The notes below the pieces were generated by a model. That model had not been told where the DNA came from and ran no database searches. It worked only from the letters and a program-made list of their open reading frames with translations. Made by a program: the position numbers and the translations under genes. This document shows positions 24,705-33,450 of a DNA stretch of 44,707 nucleotides, piece after piece; position 1 is the stretch's first letter; each line of letters begins with the position of its first letter. The stretch is from Lewinellaceae bacterium (lineage in GTDB: Bacteria; Bacteroidota; Bacteroidia; Chitinophagales; Saprospiraceae): the NCBI GenBank assembly GCA_947476195.1, contig CANJPT010000024.1, positions 1 through 44,707 of the forward strand, in the 5' to 3' direction.

Positions 24705-25682
24705 TCAAAAATACTCGTTTGCGAACTCTAATGCCCTTCGCTCTGCCCAGGAAAACTCCCCGCCACCCTTTGCCTGAAAACCACAATGCCCACCACCAGA
24801 TGACAATTCGAGGTGAAAAAACGGGTGTTCCCGCGCAATTTCTACCGGGAAACAATCGGGCGTAAGAATGGGGTCATTCAAAGCACTCACCAGCAAGGTC
24901 GGAATGCGCGTGCCGGCCACAAAATTTTTGGCAGAAGCCTGCTGATGAAATTCAGCTGCAGATGCAAATCCACAAATAGGTGCGCTAAAATGCTCGTCAA
25001 AATCGTACCAGCGTCGCACCAGTTTCAATTTTGAAACATCCAGTCTACCTGGAAATTGCCGTGCCTTGTGCCGGATTTTCTTTTCCAGATAGCTTAAAAA
25101 TCGCTTCTTATAGATCCAGTTATCCCAACGATCCAGGACATCAGCCCCTGCACGGATATCGCAGGGCGCGGAAAACGCTACGGCAGCCCGAACCTGAGGC
25201 GGGAGGTTTTCGCCGCTTGTTCCGACATATTTTAGGGTGATATTTCCGCCCATGCTGTAGCCAACCAGTAGGATAGTATCGTAGCGGTCTGTTGACAAAG
25301 CGTGTTGCACAATAGCAGAGATGTCTTCCGTGTCGCCATGGTGGTACATCCTGAAGTTTCGGTTCATTTCGCCAGAGCAGGAACGGCAATTCCAGGCCAG
25401 GGCATCCCAACCGTTTTGTACAAAAAATTTGGCCGTGCCCATGCAGTAAGAAGCCTTTGAGTTACTTTCAAGGCCATGCGTGATCACTACCAAACGGCGA
25501 CTCGAAACGGCATTTCGCAACCAATCAAGGTCCAGAAAATCCTCGTCGGCGGTCTCTATTCTTTCTCTTTGATAATCAACACCTTTTACCCGGCGAAACA
25601 GTCCCGGGATCATAGATTGAAGATGCCCGCCACGCTGAAGAAAAGGCGGGCCCGGAAAAGAAGATTGTTGAATGAGCGGCAT
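24705..25682 (-). CDS. YheT-family alpha/beta hydrolase
   Basis: A 325-residue alpha/beta hydrolase of the YheT/EMB8 family, close to the usual size. The family N terminus (FLQRGGHLQSMIPGLFRRV) is present, then VVITHGLESNSKASY (oxyanion His-Gly at 69-70) and the nucleophile elbow GYSMGGN with Ser143. The probable catalytic Asp lies in SALNDPILTPDCFP and the His in SSGGGHCGF near the C terminus. Members are cytosolic esterases of poorly known substrate. No neighbour clarifies the role. The gene is convergent with alaS and shares an inverted-repeat terminator with it. Confidence 0.9.
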   Translation of the reverse strand: MPLIQQSSFPGPPFLQRGGHLQSMIPGLFRRVKGVDYQRERIETADEDFLDLDWLRNAVSSRRLVVITHGLESNSKASYCMGTAKFFVQNGWDALAWNCRSCSGEMNRNFRMYHHGDTEDISAIVQHALSTDRYDTILLVGYSMGGNITLKYVGTSGENLPPQVRAAVAFSAPCDIRAGADVLDRWDNWIYKKRFLSYLEKKIRHKARQFPGRLDVSKLKLVRRWYDFDEHFSAPICGFASAAEFHQQASAKNFVAGTRIPTLLVSALNDPILTPDCFPVEIAREHPFFHLELSSGGGHCGFQAKGGGEFSWAERRALEFANEYF

Positions 25683-25696
25683 TAATAAGAAAGCTA

Positions 25697-25711
25697 AGGC
25701 GGAGACCGCCT
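25697..25711 (-). terminator. Hairpin overlapping the stop of the DUF5723-type gene
   Basis: AGGCGG (25697-25702) and CCGCCT (25706-25711) form a tight 6-base stem with a 3-base loop. The stem overlaps the TAG stop codon at 25710-25712, and on the minus strand TAGCTTTCTTATT follows. It could terminate the transcript before the YheT-like gene. Confidence 0.5.
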
Positions 25712-27101
25712 AAAAAATAAGACTTATACCAGCCCGAAAATTCACTTTGCTGCTGTTTTTTATTGAAAAAGCATAGAGCACATCATCAGAAGTAAAATAG
25801 ACCTGCAGCGGCCCGGGTGTAAGTACCAGATGAAGCCCAAGGTTGGCAGCAGATTGTTTATTTACACTATACATTGCACCGATTGAGCACCAATTGAGCG
25901 GTTTCCAACGTGCACTTGCACCTATAGCGAGTACACCTTTTTCATCTGCCGATTTTTGGAAATAAGTACTGAGGCCGAAGGATATTTTTTTGTTCAGCTC
26001 ATATTGCCCGCCCGCATAGAGCCGAAATGGTATGGTGGTTGTAAATTCTTCAGCCTTTTTTTGAAAGTTAAAGATATCGTTGATGGTATCAAGTTTAAGG
26101 GATAAATCAAGGCTGTCCCATCCTTCTATAATACCTTCCCCGGGAAGAATACCACCTTCATACTCATACGACCCTTGACTGATCAGGTAATTTGATTCTT
26201 CTTTCCATTTAATTTTACCGCCGAGGTCAAGCAAGGAAAAATCAAGTGTAACAGATTCATTTAGTTTGTATTGGCCACCGATATCGAGTGCGAGGCCCTT
26301 ATTTTTGGAAAATAGCTTGCTATTATATTTGCCGAACTTCACGTCAAAACCGTACTGAGTTGTGTCTATTGATGAGATGAGCGAGGACGAATGGAAGCCA
26401 TAATCTGTGGCCAATGTGAGTTGATATATATCGTCGCTGGTGGTCACTGTTGCCGTTTTATGCGCATCGTCGGTCATTAAAGCGGCGATGCCATAGAGGA
26501 ATTTAGCGCGGAATCCCAGTTTGAATTTTCCGAAATCTTTAGCAAAGCCCACGCTCCATTCATTCCAGTTAGAGAGCTTGGCTTGCATGGCGATATCAAC
26601 CGTTTGCCCGATATACGGTGCATTGCCTTCCCAGATCAGTGCGGGCAAGGTTTTGGGGTAGGTAATGGATCCGCATACTCTATTGGCATGCCCTGCCTGG
26701 AGCCAGATTTTACCAGGCAAAAGAAGCCCAAGCGATACGGTTTCAATCCGTTGTTCAATAAGCACGGTGTTTTGGAGGTCCATTTTATCCAACGCATTAG
26801 AAAAATCAACGATGGTACGGTCACCTTCCTTATGAAAGATATCGTTGTAAGTCAGATTTCCTGACTGTGAACCTACCAGGCTCACACCGGGCAATCCAAG
26901 TGCAAAATGCTTATTCGCTGAAAAAAAGGATGGGTTGGTAGCGTTGCTGTGCCAAATATCGGGCAGGGAGTGAAGCATCAATTCCTGCTGTGCCGACAAT
27001 TTAGGGGCAGATAAAAAGACCAGCAGGAAGCTTGTCACCCAGATAGATCGGGAAAAGCAGCCAGGAAGCCCTTTCTTGTAATAAAGATTGGTTTTCAACA
27101 T
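25710..27101 (-). CDS. DUF5723-like outer-membrane beta-barrel protein
   Basis: A 463-residue protein with a signal peptide ending LLVFLSAPKLSAQQ. The mature part starts with LHSLPDIWHSNATNPSFFS, the phrase typical of Bacteroidota DUF5723/PorP-like barrel proteins. It continues with many amphipathic, Gly- and aromatic-rich strands (WSVGFAKDFGKFKLGFRAKFLYG, GGQYELNKKISFGLSTYFQK), ending on a strand with terminal Phe (VNFRAGISLIF), as outer-membrane barrels do. The function of the family is not established. The ATG at 27101 is preferred over a TTG at 27113. It lies 47 bases downstream of the lipoprotein gene at 27149-28720 on the same strand, so the two are probably cotranscribed and may form an outer-membrane pair. 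Confidence 0.75.
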   Translation of the reverse strand: MLKTNLYYKKGLPGCFSRSIWVTSFLLVFLSAPKLSAQQELMLHSLPDIWHSNATNPSFFSANKHFALGLPGVSLVGSQSGNLTYNDIFHKEGDRTIVDFSNALDKMDLQNTVLIEQRIETVSLGLLLPGKIWLQAGHANRVCGSITYPKTLPALIWEGNAPYIGQTVDIAMQAKLSNWNEWSVGFAKDFGKFKLGFRAKFLYGIAALMTDDAHKTATVTTSDDIYQLTLATDYGFHSSSLISSIDTTQYGFDVKFGKYNSKLFSKNKGLALDIGGQYKLNESVTLDFSLLDLGGKIKWKEESNYLISQGSYEYEGGILPGEGIIEGWDSLDLSLKLDTINDIFNFQKKAEEFTTTIPFRLYAGGQYELNKKISFGLSTYFQKSADEKGVLAIGASARWKPLNWCSIGAMYSVNKQSAANLGLHLVLTPGPLQVYFTSDDVLYAFSIKNSSKVNFRAGISLIF

Positions 27102-27148
27102 ATTATGCTTCAAAATTAGAAATGCTTGAGTTTAGTAAAAGTGATTCT

Positions 27149-28720
27149 TTACAGCCTTTTTCGTACAATAACGCCCATTTTTACAACGATTTTATCTGTT
27201 GAAAGGAGTTTTACATAGGTTTCCCCATCGTTGGCAGTCGTAAAAGAGGTTATGAGCAGGGCATCTTTAGCCGTTCGTATTTGGTCAAATCGAGCGGCTG
27301 ACATGGGAATGAACTCCTCAGTTCGGGTAATTCCGGTGGCTATCCCTTCGCTGTTGATCGGCGCAGATTTGATGAGTGTTACAGGTCCACCCAGGAAAAG
27401 CGAGTCAATATTATGCTGGGCATCGTCCCGGAAATAAACCTGTACATTAGAGGAAATAGGCGCGCCGTTTTCAGTGACAAGTTTGAATTCAACGTTTTCA
27501 ATATCAGCTGAATCGAGGCTGCCAAGTTCACTAAAATCGAGGTTTAATGTTTGCTCTGCCCCAAAGTTCCGGACGGAGCCTTCGAGTACAAGTTCCACCC
27601 TGAGCTGGAGTTTGATGGTGCTTTTATCCGTAATAAAACCAATGAGGTTGGGATCTAGTTGGGCGTTGCTGATGCCATCCACTTCGTAGATGAGCCGGGT
27701 TGGTTGACTATTAAAGATCTCTGCAATATTGGAATTGGAAGCATCCAGCGTGATGTCGGTATATTTTGTCTGGCCTACTTCCCCCAATAACCAGGAGGGG
27801 TAATTAAAGTCGACGTAATTAAAACTATCCTGCTCAAAAACTCCCGTACTGATGAGCGGTATGACTTCATCATGCTGACCAATAAAACTGAGAAACTTGA
27901 TCTGACCTCGGGTAGGAAAGCCCCAGGAATTGCTGATTCGCATGGTTACCTTTGGGTTTTTTATCTTCAGATCACCTTTTAGCTCTGTTTGGTTGATGTC
28001 GATCTCAATGGTGTCGCGGGTAAGTTTATACCATTGAAAACCCCAATAGCCTTCCACATAAGAGAATTTCAGGCCTGATGTAACGGCTACCGGAAAATCC
28101 GGAACCTTCAGGCGGACATTGTTGGGGCCGTAAGCAAAGTACTTGAATGTCAGCGTATTATTGCTCGACTCCAGGTGATATCCGATGAGTGAAATGGTAT
28201 CAGAGAGATAAAACAAACCAGGTGCAACCACAAACGGATGTTGAAATATAACCCCTGATTGACTCAACTGGGGTATCTCAAAGTATCCATGGATTGTGTC
28301 TGGAGTAGAGTTTTTAATATACATGAGGATCCTGCCCGCTAAAATGTCGGCAACACGAATAGTTACACCGTCTGGAGATTGGATAGGGTTTTGTATCACG
28401 GTATCCGTCATTAGAATCGGAAGGGTGCCATCCAAAAATTTGAAAATGTCGCTCGCAGGCTTTTCTGCCACATCGCCAGAATAGAAAAGCGTCATGGTGT
28501 TGTCTGGGTTCATAAAAATCGTATCGCTGGACAGCGAGTCGTTTACTAAATTGAAAAGCAGGTTTTTTAGGATCAATTCGGTTGTAAACAGGGGGAATGC
28601 AAATTCTGCCTGATGGTCGGACAGCTCGGCGTTTTGAAAGTCGGACTTTTTACAGGCAGACCAAAATGCCAACCCAAGTGTGATGGCAAGGGCAATCGGA
28701 AGGGAAAGTCTTTTATGCAT
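27149..28720 (-). CDS. Large hypothetical lipoprotein paired with the DUF5723-like barrel
   Basis: A 523-residue lipoprotein. Starting at the ATG at 28720, the signal is MHKRLSLPIALAITLGLAFWSACKK with lipid-modified Cys23; the longer upstream frame only adds a non-signal leader. The mature part is beta-rich, with repeated patterns such as STPDTIHGYFEIPQLSQSG and LKIKNPKVTMRISNSWGFPTRGQIKFLS that resemble Ig-like or late-embryogenesis-type beta sandwiches. No enzymatic motif was recognised. It is probably cotranscribed with the barrel gene downstream; the stop is 47 bases before the barrel start. A shared role at the outer membrane is inferred from that pairing only. Confidence 0.75.
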   Translation of the reverse strand: MHKRLSLPIALAITLGLAFWSACKKSDFQNAELSDHQAEFAFPLFTTELILKNLLFNLVNDSLSSDTIFMNPDNTMTLFYSGDVAEKPASDIFKFLDGTLPILMTDTVIQNPIQSPDGVTIRVADILAGRILMYIKNSTPDTIHGYFEIPQLSQSGVIFQHPFVVAPGLFYLSDTISLIGYHLESSNNTLTFKYFAYGPNNVRLKVPDFPVAVTSGLKFSYVEGYWGFQWYKLTRDTIEIDINQTELKGDLKIKNPKVTMRISNSWGFPTRGQIKFLSFIGQHDEVIPLISTGVFEQDSFNYVDFNYPSWLLGEVGQTKYTDITLDASNSNIAEIFNSQPTRLIYEVDGISNAQLDPNLIGFITDKSTIKLQLRVELVLEGSVRNFGAEQTLNLDFSELGSLDSADIENVEFKLVTENGAPISSNVQVYFRDDAQHNIDSLFLGGPVTLIKSAPINSEGIATGITRTEEFIPMSAARFDQIRTAKDALLITSFTTANDGETYVKLLSTDKIVVKMGVIVRKRL

Positions 28721-28789
28721 AGCTAGTAAGGGTAAAGAGTCTAAGTAGTAGCTTTTGAGGGTAAAAGTAAAACCAAGGGACAAAAATAC

Positions 28790-29932
28790 TCAGGAAAGCC
28801 GGTTTCGATAGTCCCGATACCCGAAGCGTCGTGAAATATCCAAATTGCCGTCCGCCCGGAGTATGGAAATGCTGGGATGCTTCACGCCATTAAAGGTCGA
28901 AGTTTTCACCATGGTATAGTGGATCATATCTTCAAATACGATCTTTTGTCCTATTTTTAAGGGCTTTTCAAAGGCGTATGCTTCCATAAAATCTCCGCTC
29001 AGACAACTCACGCCCCCCAGGCGATAGACGTTTTTGTCGCCCTTTTCCACGGTATCCCGGGCTCCCTGGATACGCGGGCGATAGGGCATTTCCAGGGTAT
29101 CCGGCATGTGTGCCGTAAATGACACGTCCAGAATGGCTGTACGTATTCCGCCACTTTTCACAATGTCCAGTACCGTGGATACCAGCACGCCTGCATCCCA
29201 CGCAAAGGCACTGCCTGGCTCGAGTATGACTTGTAAATGCGGCCAACGGGTTTTAAACGATTTGAGCACCGAGATCAAATGCGCTACATCATACCCTTCG
29301 CGGGTCATCAGGTGCCCACCGCCAAAATTGACCCAGCGTAATTGGGGCAAAAAATTCCCGAATTGTTTTTCAAAATGCTCCAGCACTTTTTCCAGATCAT
29401 AGCTTGTACTTTCACACAATACATGAAAATGGAGGCCTTCAATTCCTTCAGGCAACTTTCCTTTGAAATTTTCCAGGGGCTCTCCCAATCGAGATCCGGG
29501 CGAAGCAGGATTATACAAAGCTGTACCTACTGGCGACCAGCTTGGATTAACCCGAATGCCCGGACTGACTTTCTCTTCATAGTTCAGCACGCGCTTCTGG
29601 TATTTTCGCCACTGTGTAATTGAATTGAAGGCAATATGACTGGAATAATGCAGGATTTTGCCAAATTCACGGGGAATATAAGCCACTGCATAGGTATGGG
29701 ATCTGGCTTTCATTTCCTCATAGCAAAGTCGTGCTTCGTGCAATGAGGAGGCCGTTGCACCACTTACATACTCGCGCACAATGGGAAATGCGCTCCACAT
29801 GGCAAAGCCTTTGAAAGCAAGTATGATCTGGACGTCCGCCTCTTTTTGTACACGGTCAATAATTTCTAAGTTCTTGCGCAAACGCGACTCTTCGAGTACA
29901 AAACAGGGGGAGGGTATTTTTTTGATATCCAT
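28790..29932 (-). CDS. nspC: Carboxynorspermidine decarboxylase
   Basis: A 380-residue PLP-dependent decarboxylase of fold type III. The N terminus has PSPCFVLEESRLRKN and the PLP lysine in ILAFKGFAMW (Lys41). Downstream are FGGGHLMTREGYD (phosphate-binding glycine loop), EPGSAFAWDAG, and the substrate-side Cys motif SCLSGDFMEAY. These match NspC, which decarboxylates carboxyspermidine or carboxynorspermidine to the polyamine in the aspartate-semialdehyde route used by many Bacteroidota. Carboxynorspermidine dehydrogenase is not in the window. The gene follows the DUF58 gene on the same strand, with a spacer of 51 bases. Confidence 0.93.
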   Translation of the reverse strand: MDIKKIPSPCFVLEESRLRKNLEIIDRVQKEADVQIILAFKGFAMWSAFPIVREYVSGATASSLHEARLCYEEMKARSHTYAVAYIPREFGKILHYSSHIAFNSITQWRKYQKRVLNYEEKVSPGIRVNPSWSPVGTALYNPASPGSRLGEPLENFKGKLPEGIEGLHFHVLCESTSYDLEKVLEHFEKQFGNFLPQLRWVNFGGGHLMTREGYDVAHLISVLKSFKTRWPHLQVILEPGSAFAWDAGVLVSTVLDIVKSGGIRTAILDVSFTAHMPDTLEMPYRPRIQGARDTVEKGDKNVYRLGGVSCLSGDFMEAYAFEKPLKIGQKIVFEDMIHYTMVKTSTFNGVKHPSISILRADGNLDISRRFGYRDYRNRLS

Positions 29933-29983
29933 ATTTAAAAATGATGCGAAATAATGATGAATGACTTTAATGACAAATGCCCC

Positions 29984-31297
29984 TTAAATCAATCCCCTTG
30001 ATTTCAATTCCAGGTACTTATTAATGGTGTTCAAGGTCAGATCCTGCGGCTTGGTAAGCACCGCCTGAATGCCATATTGCCGGAGTTTAGTGACCATTTC
30101 CCGTTTGTCTTGCAGGAATTGCCGGGCTACTGTTTGTCGGTATACATCGGCGGTCGTGCGGACTTCTTCTGCGGCAAGTTTGCGAATTTCAGTGTTCTCA
30201 AAAAAAACGACCACCATCAGGTGGGCACGACTTAGCCTGCGTAAGGTCGGCAGGGCACGTTCCAGGGCATAACTGCTTTCAAAATTACTGAACAGGATTA
30301 GCAGCGACCGTGCGCTGATGAGTCGTCGCACGGCCTCGTAAAGCAGTTCATAATTTGATTCGCCGGGCCGTTCTTTTTCGCGATACAGGCTTTCTAAAAT
30401 ACGGTTGAGCTGACTGGTGTCGCGTTCGGCTTTAAGCGTGGCCCCCATCACGTCTGAAAAAGTGAGCAGTCCGGCTTTGTCCTGTTTTTTAAGGATGATA
30501 TTACTGATCGCCAGGGTGGTATTGATGGCATAATCCATCAGGCTAAGTCCCTCGAACGGCATTCGCATGGCTCGGCTTTTATCCACAATACAATACACCT
30601 GCTGGCTACGTTCGTCCTCGTATTGATTTACCATCAGGCTGCCGCGACGGCTGCTGGATTTCCAGTTGATGCTCCGAAAATCGTCGCCTTGCACATAATT
30701 TTTGATCTGCTCAAACTCATAGGAATGGCCAATTCGACGCATTTTTTTGATGCCTGTATCATGTGCGATCTGGCGCATTGCTCGTAGCTCGTAGCGTTTC
30801 ATTTGAATGATACTGGGATATACGTTCACGTCTTTTGGCTGCTCAAAAACGAGTTTGCGCTCTACCAGCCCTAAACGTGTGGAGGCAAAGACGTTGATGT
30901 TACCAAAGCAATACACGCCACGTGTCAGCGGCACGAGTTTGTTTTCTGCAAGATAAGTCTGTCCGGCGGGTAAGGATATTTTCACTTCAAAATCGCGCAT
31001 TTGGAACTGAACAGGGTGTTCATCAGCGACACTAAGGTTTAGGTAAATGCTCCCCTGATTTTCCACGAATATTTTTACCGGATTCGGGTCAGACAAGGAA
31101 AAGACTGTGTTCAATTCCCGCTTGCAGATCACTTTTGGTTTGTGCAAAAACAGCAGTAGCCAATCGGTAAACGCCAGCCCCAGGAAACCAACAAAAGCTG
31201 TTTGGGCCAGGGGAAACAGCCAGTTAAACGGATAGGCCATCGCAAACAATATCGCCGATATGCCAAATAGCCAAAAGAAACGATTGCTTAGATACAT
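29984..31297 (-). CDS. DUF58 domain-containing membrane protein
   Basis: A 437-residue protein with two membrane segments at the N terminus (LFGISAILFAMAYPFNWLFP, FVGFLGLAFTDWLLLFL), an Ig-like beta region at ~50-150, and a C-terminal von Willebrand A-like DUF58 domain. The family motif is seen as GDDFRSINWKSSSRRGSLMVNQYEDERSQ, followed by a MIDAS-like IVDKSRAM. DUF58 proteins usually partner with a MoxR AAA ATPase and other VWA proteins in envelope-stress or assembly systems. No MoxR gene lies in the window, so the partner must be elsewhere. A small membrane protein is encoded 30 bases upstream, probably in the same operon. Confidence 0.88.
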   Translation of the reverse strand: MYLSNRFFWLFGISAILFAMAYPFNWLFPLAQTAFVGFLGLAFTDWLLLFLHKPKVICKRELNTVFSLSDPNPVKIFVENQGSIYLNLSVADEHPVQFQMRDFEVKISLPAGQTYLAENKLVPLTRGVYCFGNINVFASTRLGLVERKLVFEQPKDVNVYPSIIQMKRYELRAMRQIAHDTGIKKMRRIGHSYEFEQIKNYVQGDDFRSINWKSSSRRGSLMVNQYEDERSQQVYCIVDKSRAMRMPFEGLSLMDYAINTTLAISNIILKKQDKAGLLTFSDVMGATLKAERDTSQLNRILESLYREKERPGESNYELLYEAVRRLISARSLLILFSNFESSYALERALPTLRRLSRAHLMVVVFFENTEIRKLAAEEVRTTADVYRQTVARQFLQDKREMVTKLRQYGIQAVLTKPQDLTLNTINKYLELKSRGLI

Positions 31298-31327
31298 GAA
31301 GCAGAGACCGGTTTATGGGTGAATACT

Positions 31328-31807
31328 TCACCGATGCTGCACATATTCAGCATATTTCTTGCTGCGTTTTGCTGCAAACAAATCAATCAAAAGCATGATG
31401 CCAGCCTGGACAAACAGCCCTGCGCCCAGTCCTTTGAGAAAATTTGTTTCCTGATTCAATAAGATCAAAGCCAGCCCGATGACAATAAAAGCTACCTGTA
31501 CCCATTTAATGGTTACTAAGTTGCGCAGGATGACAGCCATCCGAGGGCTTTCTAAGGCTTGGAATTCAAGAGGCGATTCAGCCAGCATTTTTTCCAGGTC
31601 ATCGGCTTGTAAATCGCTACGTCGAGCCACTGAAGTACCTACCGTAATCTGGATAAAACCGATGACGGCCAAGGGAATGGAAAGTCCCGTGTAGAACGGA
31701 GATCCTGCCTTTAACAAGATCCCACCACCTACGGAGCAAGCCAAAATGCCGATCCCCAAGGAAATAAAGCCACCTTGCTTTTCTGCTTGAAAATAGGATT
31801 GTATCAT
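31328..31807 (-). CDS. Small four-helix membrane protein of unknown function
   Basis: A 159-residue protein with about four hydrophobic helices: FISLGIGILACSVGGGILL, GLSIPLAVIGFIQITVGTSV, WVQVAFIVIGLALILL and GAGLFVQAGIMLLIDLF. A charged cytoplasmic-type loop (RRSDLQADDLEKMLAESPLEFQALE) separates the second and third. I do not recognise the family. It sits 30 bases upstream of the DUF58 gene on the same strand and behind a strong inverted repeat that separates it from the adaptor gene. It may therefore head the operon with DUF58 and nspC. Confidence 0.75.
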   Translation of the reverse strand: MIQSYFQAEKQGGFISLGIGILACSVGGGILLKAGSPFYTGLSIPLAVIGFIQITVGTSVARRSDLQADDLEKMLAESPLEFQALESPRMAVILRNLVTIKWVQVAFIVIGLALILLNQETNFLKGLGAGLFVQAGIMLLIDLFAAKRSKKYAEYVQHR

Positions 31808-31832
31808 AAATTGCTATAGTAACAAGTTTCAG

Positions 31833-31898
31833 GTTGAAAGTTTCAAGTTGAAAGGGGCAAAGCTGGCCACTTGCCCCTTTTAACTTGAAACTTTTAAC
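31833..31898. terminator. Long inverted repeat after the RND adaptor gene
   Basis: 28-base arms at 31833-31860 and 31871-31898 match with two mismatches around a 10-base loop. The hairpin begins one or two bases past the stop codon of the adaptor gene and probably ends its transcript. The arms contain the word GTTTCAAGTT together with GGGGCAA, so this may be a dispersed repeat recruited as terminator. Confidence 0.7.
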
Positions 31899-31899
31899 T

Positions 31900-32952
31900 T
31901 TAATCTATTTTTGAAAAGGTTACCGCGGAATCGGGACGGAGAAACAGCATACCGGTGGTACAAACCGTATCGCCTGGCGCAATACCTTCTGTAATTTCAA
32001 TCATACCGGCCTGTCTGACCCCCGTCTTTACGATCACAAACGTTGCTTTGCCTCCCTTACACAGAATCACTTTTTTATCCCGGGCCTGCGGAATAATGGC
32101 TTGATTTGGAATGAGTAAGGCCTTGGAATTATTGCCAATTTCAAGGCTTACTTCAGCAAAAGCGCCCGGTAAAAGTCCCTGGCTATTCGAGATGGTCGCG
32201 CGAACTTTCAAATCCCGCGAACCTTCTGAAATGCGCTCCTCTGTAGCTTGTACCTTGGCTTTACGTGTAGAGGTATTGCCTTCTACCATAAATTCCAGGG
32301 TTTGACCAATTCGGAGTTGCTGGCTGTATTTTTCCGGCACCGCAAAATCGAGTTTGAGTGCCGAAGCCGAACGAATGGTCGTAACGGCTGTGGCTGGCGT
32401 GACGTAAGCTCCAGTGCTGATACGCCGCAAACCCAGAATGCCATCGTAGGGCGCTCTGATCTCGGTCTTGTTGAGATTGACCCGCAAGAGTTCGATGTCT
32501 GCCTTAACCGTCTGGGTTTGAAGTACAGCCAGGTCGTATTCCTGCTGACTTACGCCCTTTACTTTAAGTAGTTCAGCGAGCCGCTGTTCCGTGATCTCCG
32601 CCTGTCTTTGTTGTGTTTCAAGTTTGCGAAGTTGCGTTTTGAGGTCCTCGTCAAAGATCTTCAGGAGTAACTCACCTTTACGCACAAGCCGGCCTTCAGG
32701 CAGGTGAAGGCTAACTACTCGCCCGGAGGCTTCCGGATGAAGTTCTGTCTCTTCAGCGGGCACAAGATTGCCACTGGCCGTCACACGCTCTGTGAGTACA
32801 CTGGGCTTTGCGACAAAACCTTCCACGGAAGTAACACTGAGTGCGGCACCACTAGAAGGGCCACCACCACTGGGAGTTCCGGCGTTTTTGTCCGATTTCC
32901 CGCAAGAAAAAAGGAGCAGCGCAGATAAGGTAAATGTGAATAAGTGATTCAT
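31900..32952 (-). CDS. RND efflux periplasmic adaptor subunit (MFP family) lipoprotein
   Basis: A 350-residue membrane fusion protein. Starting at the ATG at 32952 gives a lipoprotein signal with Cys17 (LSALLLFSCGKS); the longer frame adds 13 residues. Order of parts: lipoyl/beta-hairpin half (LHPEASGRVVSLHLPEGRLVRKGELLLKI), helical hairpin (~residues 110-160; LETQQRQAEITEQRLAELLKVKG), second lipoyl half (IRAPYDGILGLRRISTGAYV), beta-barrel and membrane-proximal domain (LIPNQAIIPQ). It would bridge an RND pump in the inner membrane and a TolC-like channel. Neither partner is adjacent: downstream comes a terminator and then the small membrane protein, upstream the divergent ribosomal operon. 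It is thus an orphan adaptor or serves a pump encoded elsewhere. Confidence 0.9.
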   Translation of the reverse strand: MNHLFTFTLSALLLFSCGKSDKNAGTPSGGGPSSGAALSVTSVEGFVAKPSVLTERVTASGNLVPAEETELHPEASGRVVSLHLPEGRLVRKGELLLKIFDEDLKTQLRKLETQQRQAEITEQRLAELLKVKGVSQQEYDLAVLQTQTVKADIELLRVNLNKTEIRAPYDGILGLRRISTGAYVTPATAVTTIRSASALKLDFAVPEKYSQQLRIGQTLEFMVEGNTSTRKAKVQATEERISEGSRDLKVRATISNSQGLLPGAFAEVSLEIGNNSKALLIPNQAIIPQARDKKVILCKGGKATFVIVKTGVRQAGMIEITEGIAPGDTVCTTGMLFLRPDSAVTFSKID

Positions 32953-33023
32953 GTAGAGATAGTTCTGGTTTTCCAGGAAGTTAATTTTCAAATATTAAGC
33001 AAAATTTCAGGCTCAAAAATAAG

Positions 33024-33048
33024 AAACCCTTCCACAGGGAAAGGGTTT
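33024..33048 (-). terminator. Terminator-like hairpin upstream of the adaptor gene
   Basis: AAACCCTT (33024-33031) and AAGGGTTT (33041-33048) form an 8-base stem with a 9-base loop. On the minus strand the stem is followed by CTTATTTTTG, a fair T-rich tail. It lies ~70 bases upstream of the adaptor start. If the adaptor promoter lies further upstream, it could act as an attenuator; otherwise it ends an unseen transcript. Confidence 0.5.
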
Positions 33049-33344
33049 TAAATTTTGAAAACAATACGGCTTCTCATCTGGTACTTTATTTGAAGGCCAA
33101 AACCCTAATCCCAAACATAAAATAAGTATTTTTTATAATATGAAACGATAAGGAACGCGTGATTAATGACCGATGTAGCAGAACAATCCGTTTCAAAGGG
33201 TGCAAAATACATGCACCTTCACAAAACGTTGATTTTCATTTCAAAACCCGCTCAGCTATTTTACCAACAAAAAATAATTGGGCAATAATTAAGCTGATTA
33301 TCAACGATTTAAGCGTAGTTGATCAAAATATTTTTATCATACCC

Positions 33345-33375
33345 TTGCACAATGTTCTGGCTCGTTTTACATTTG
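33345..33375 (+). promoter_or_regulatory. Predicted promoter of the rplM operon
   Basis: TTG at 33345-33347 and TACATTTG followed by C at 33368-33375 fit the Bacteroidetes -33/-7 pattern with a 20-base spacer. The start of transcription would be near 33382, giving a leader of about 70 bases before the rplM ATG at 33451, long enough for autoregulatory structure. Confidence 0.6.
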
Positions 33376-33450
33376 CGGCCTCTTTGAGGAAAGGGTCTTT
33401 CCAGAGATGGTTTTTCGGGCCCTTTCAAACGTTACAAATTTTTCAAAAAA

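Larger units (their letters stand above)
32953..33450. other. 498-base spacer between divergent adaptor and rplM genes
   Basis: No gene is supported here; an open frame at 33159-33527 runs into rplM in another frame and looks like noise. The spacer holds a terminator-like hairpin at 33024-33048, an imperfect inverted repeat GGTGCA/TGCACC at 33199-33217, and the predicted rplM promoter at 33345-33375. The rest is AT-rich without recognisable structure. Confidence 0.7.
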
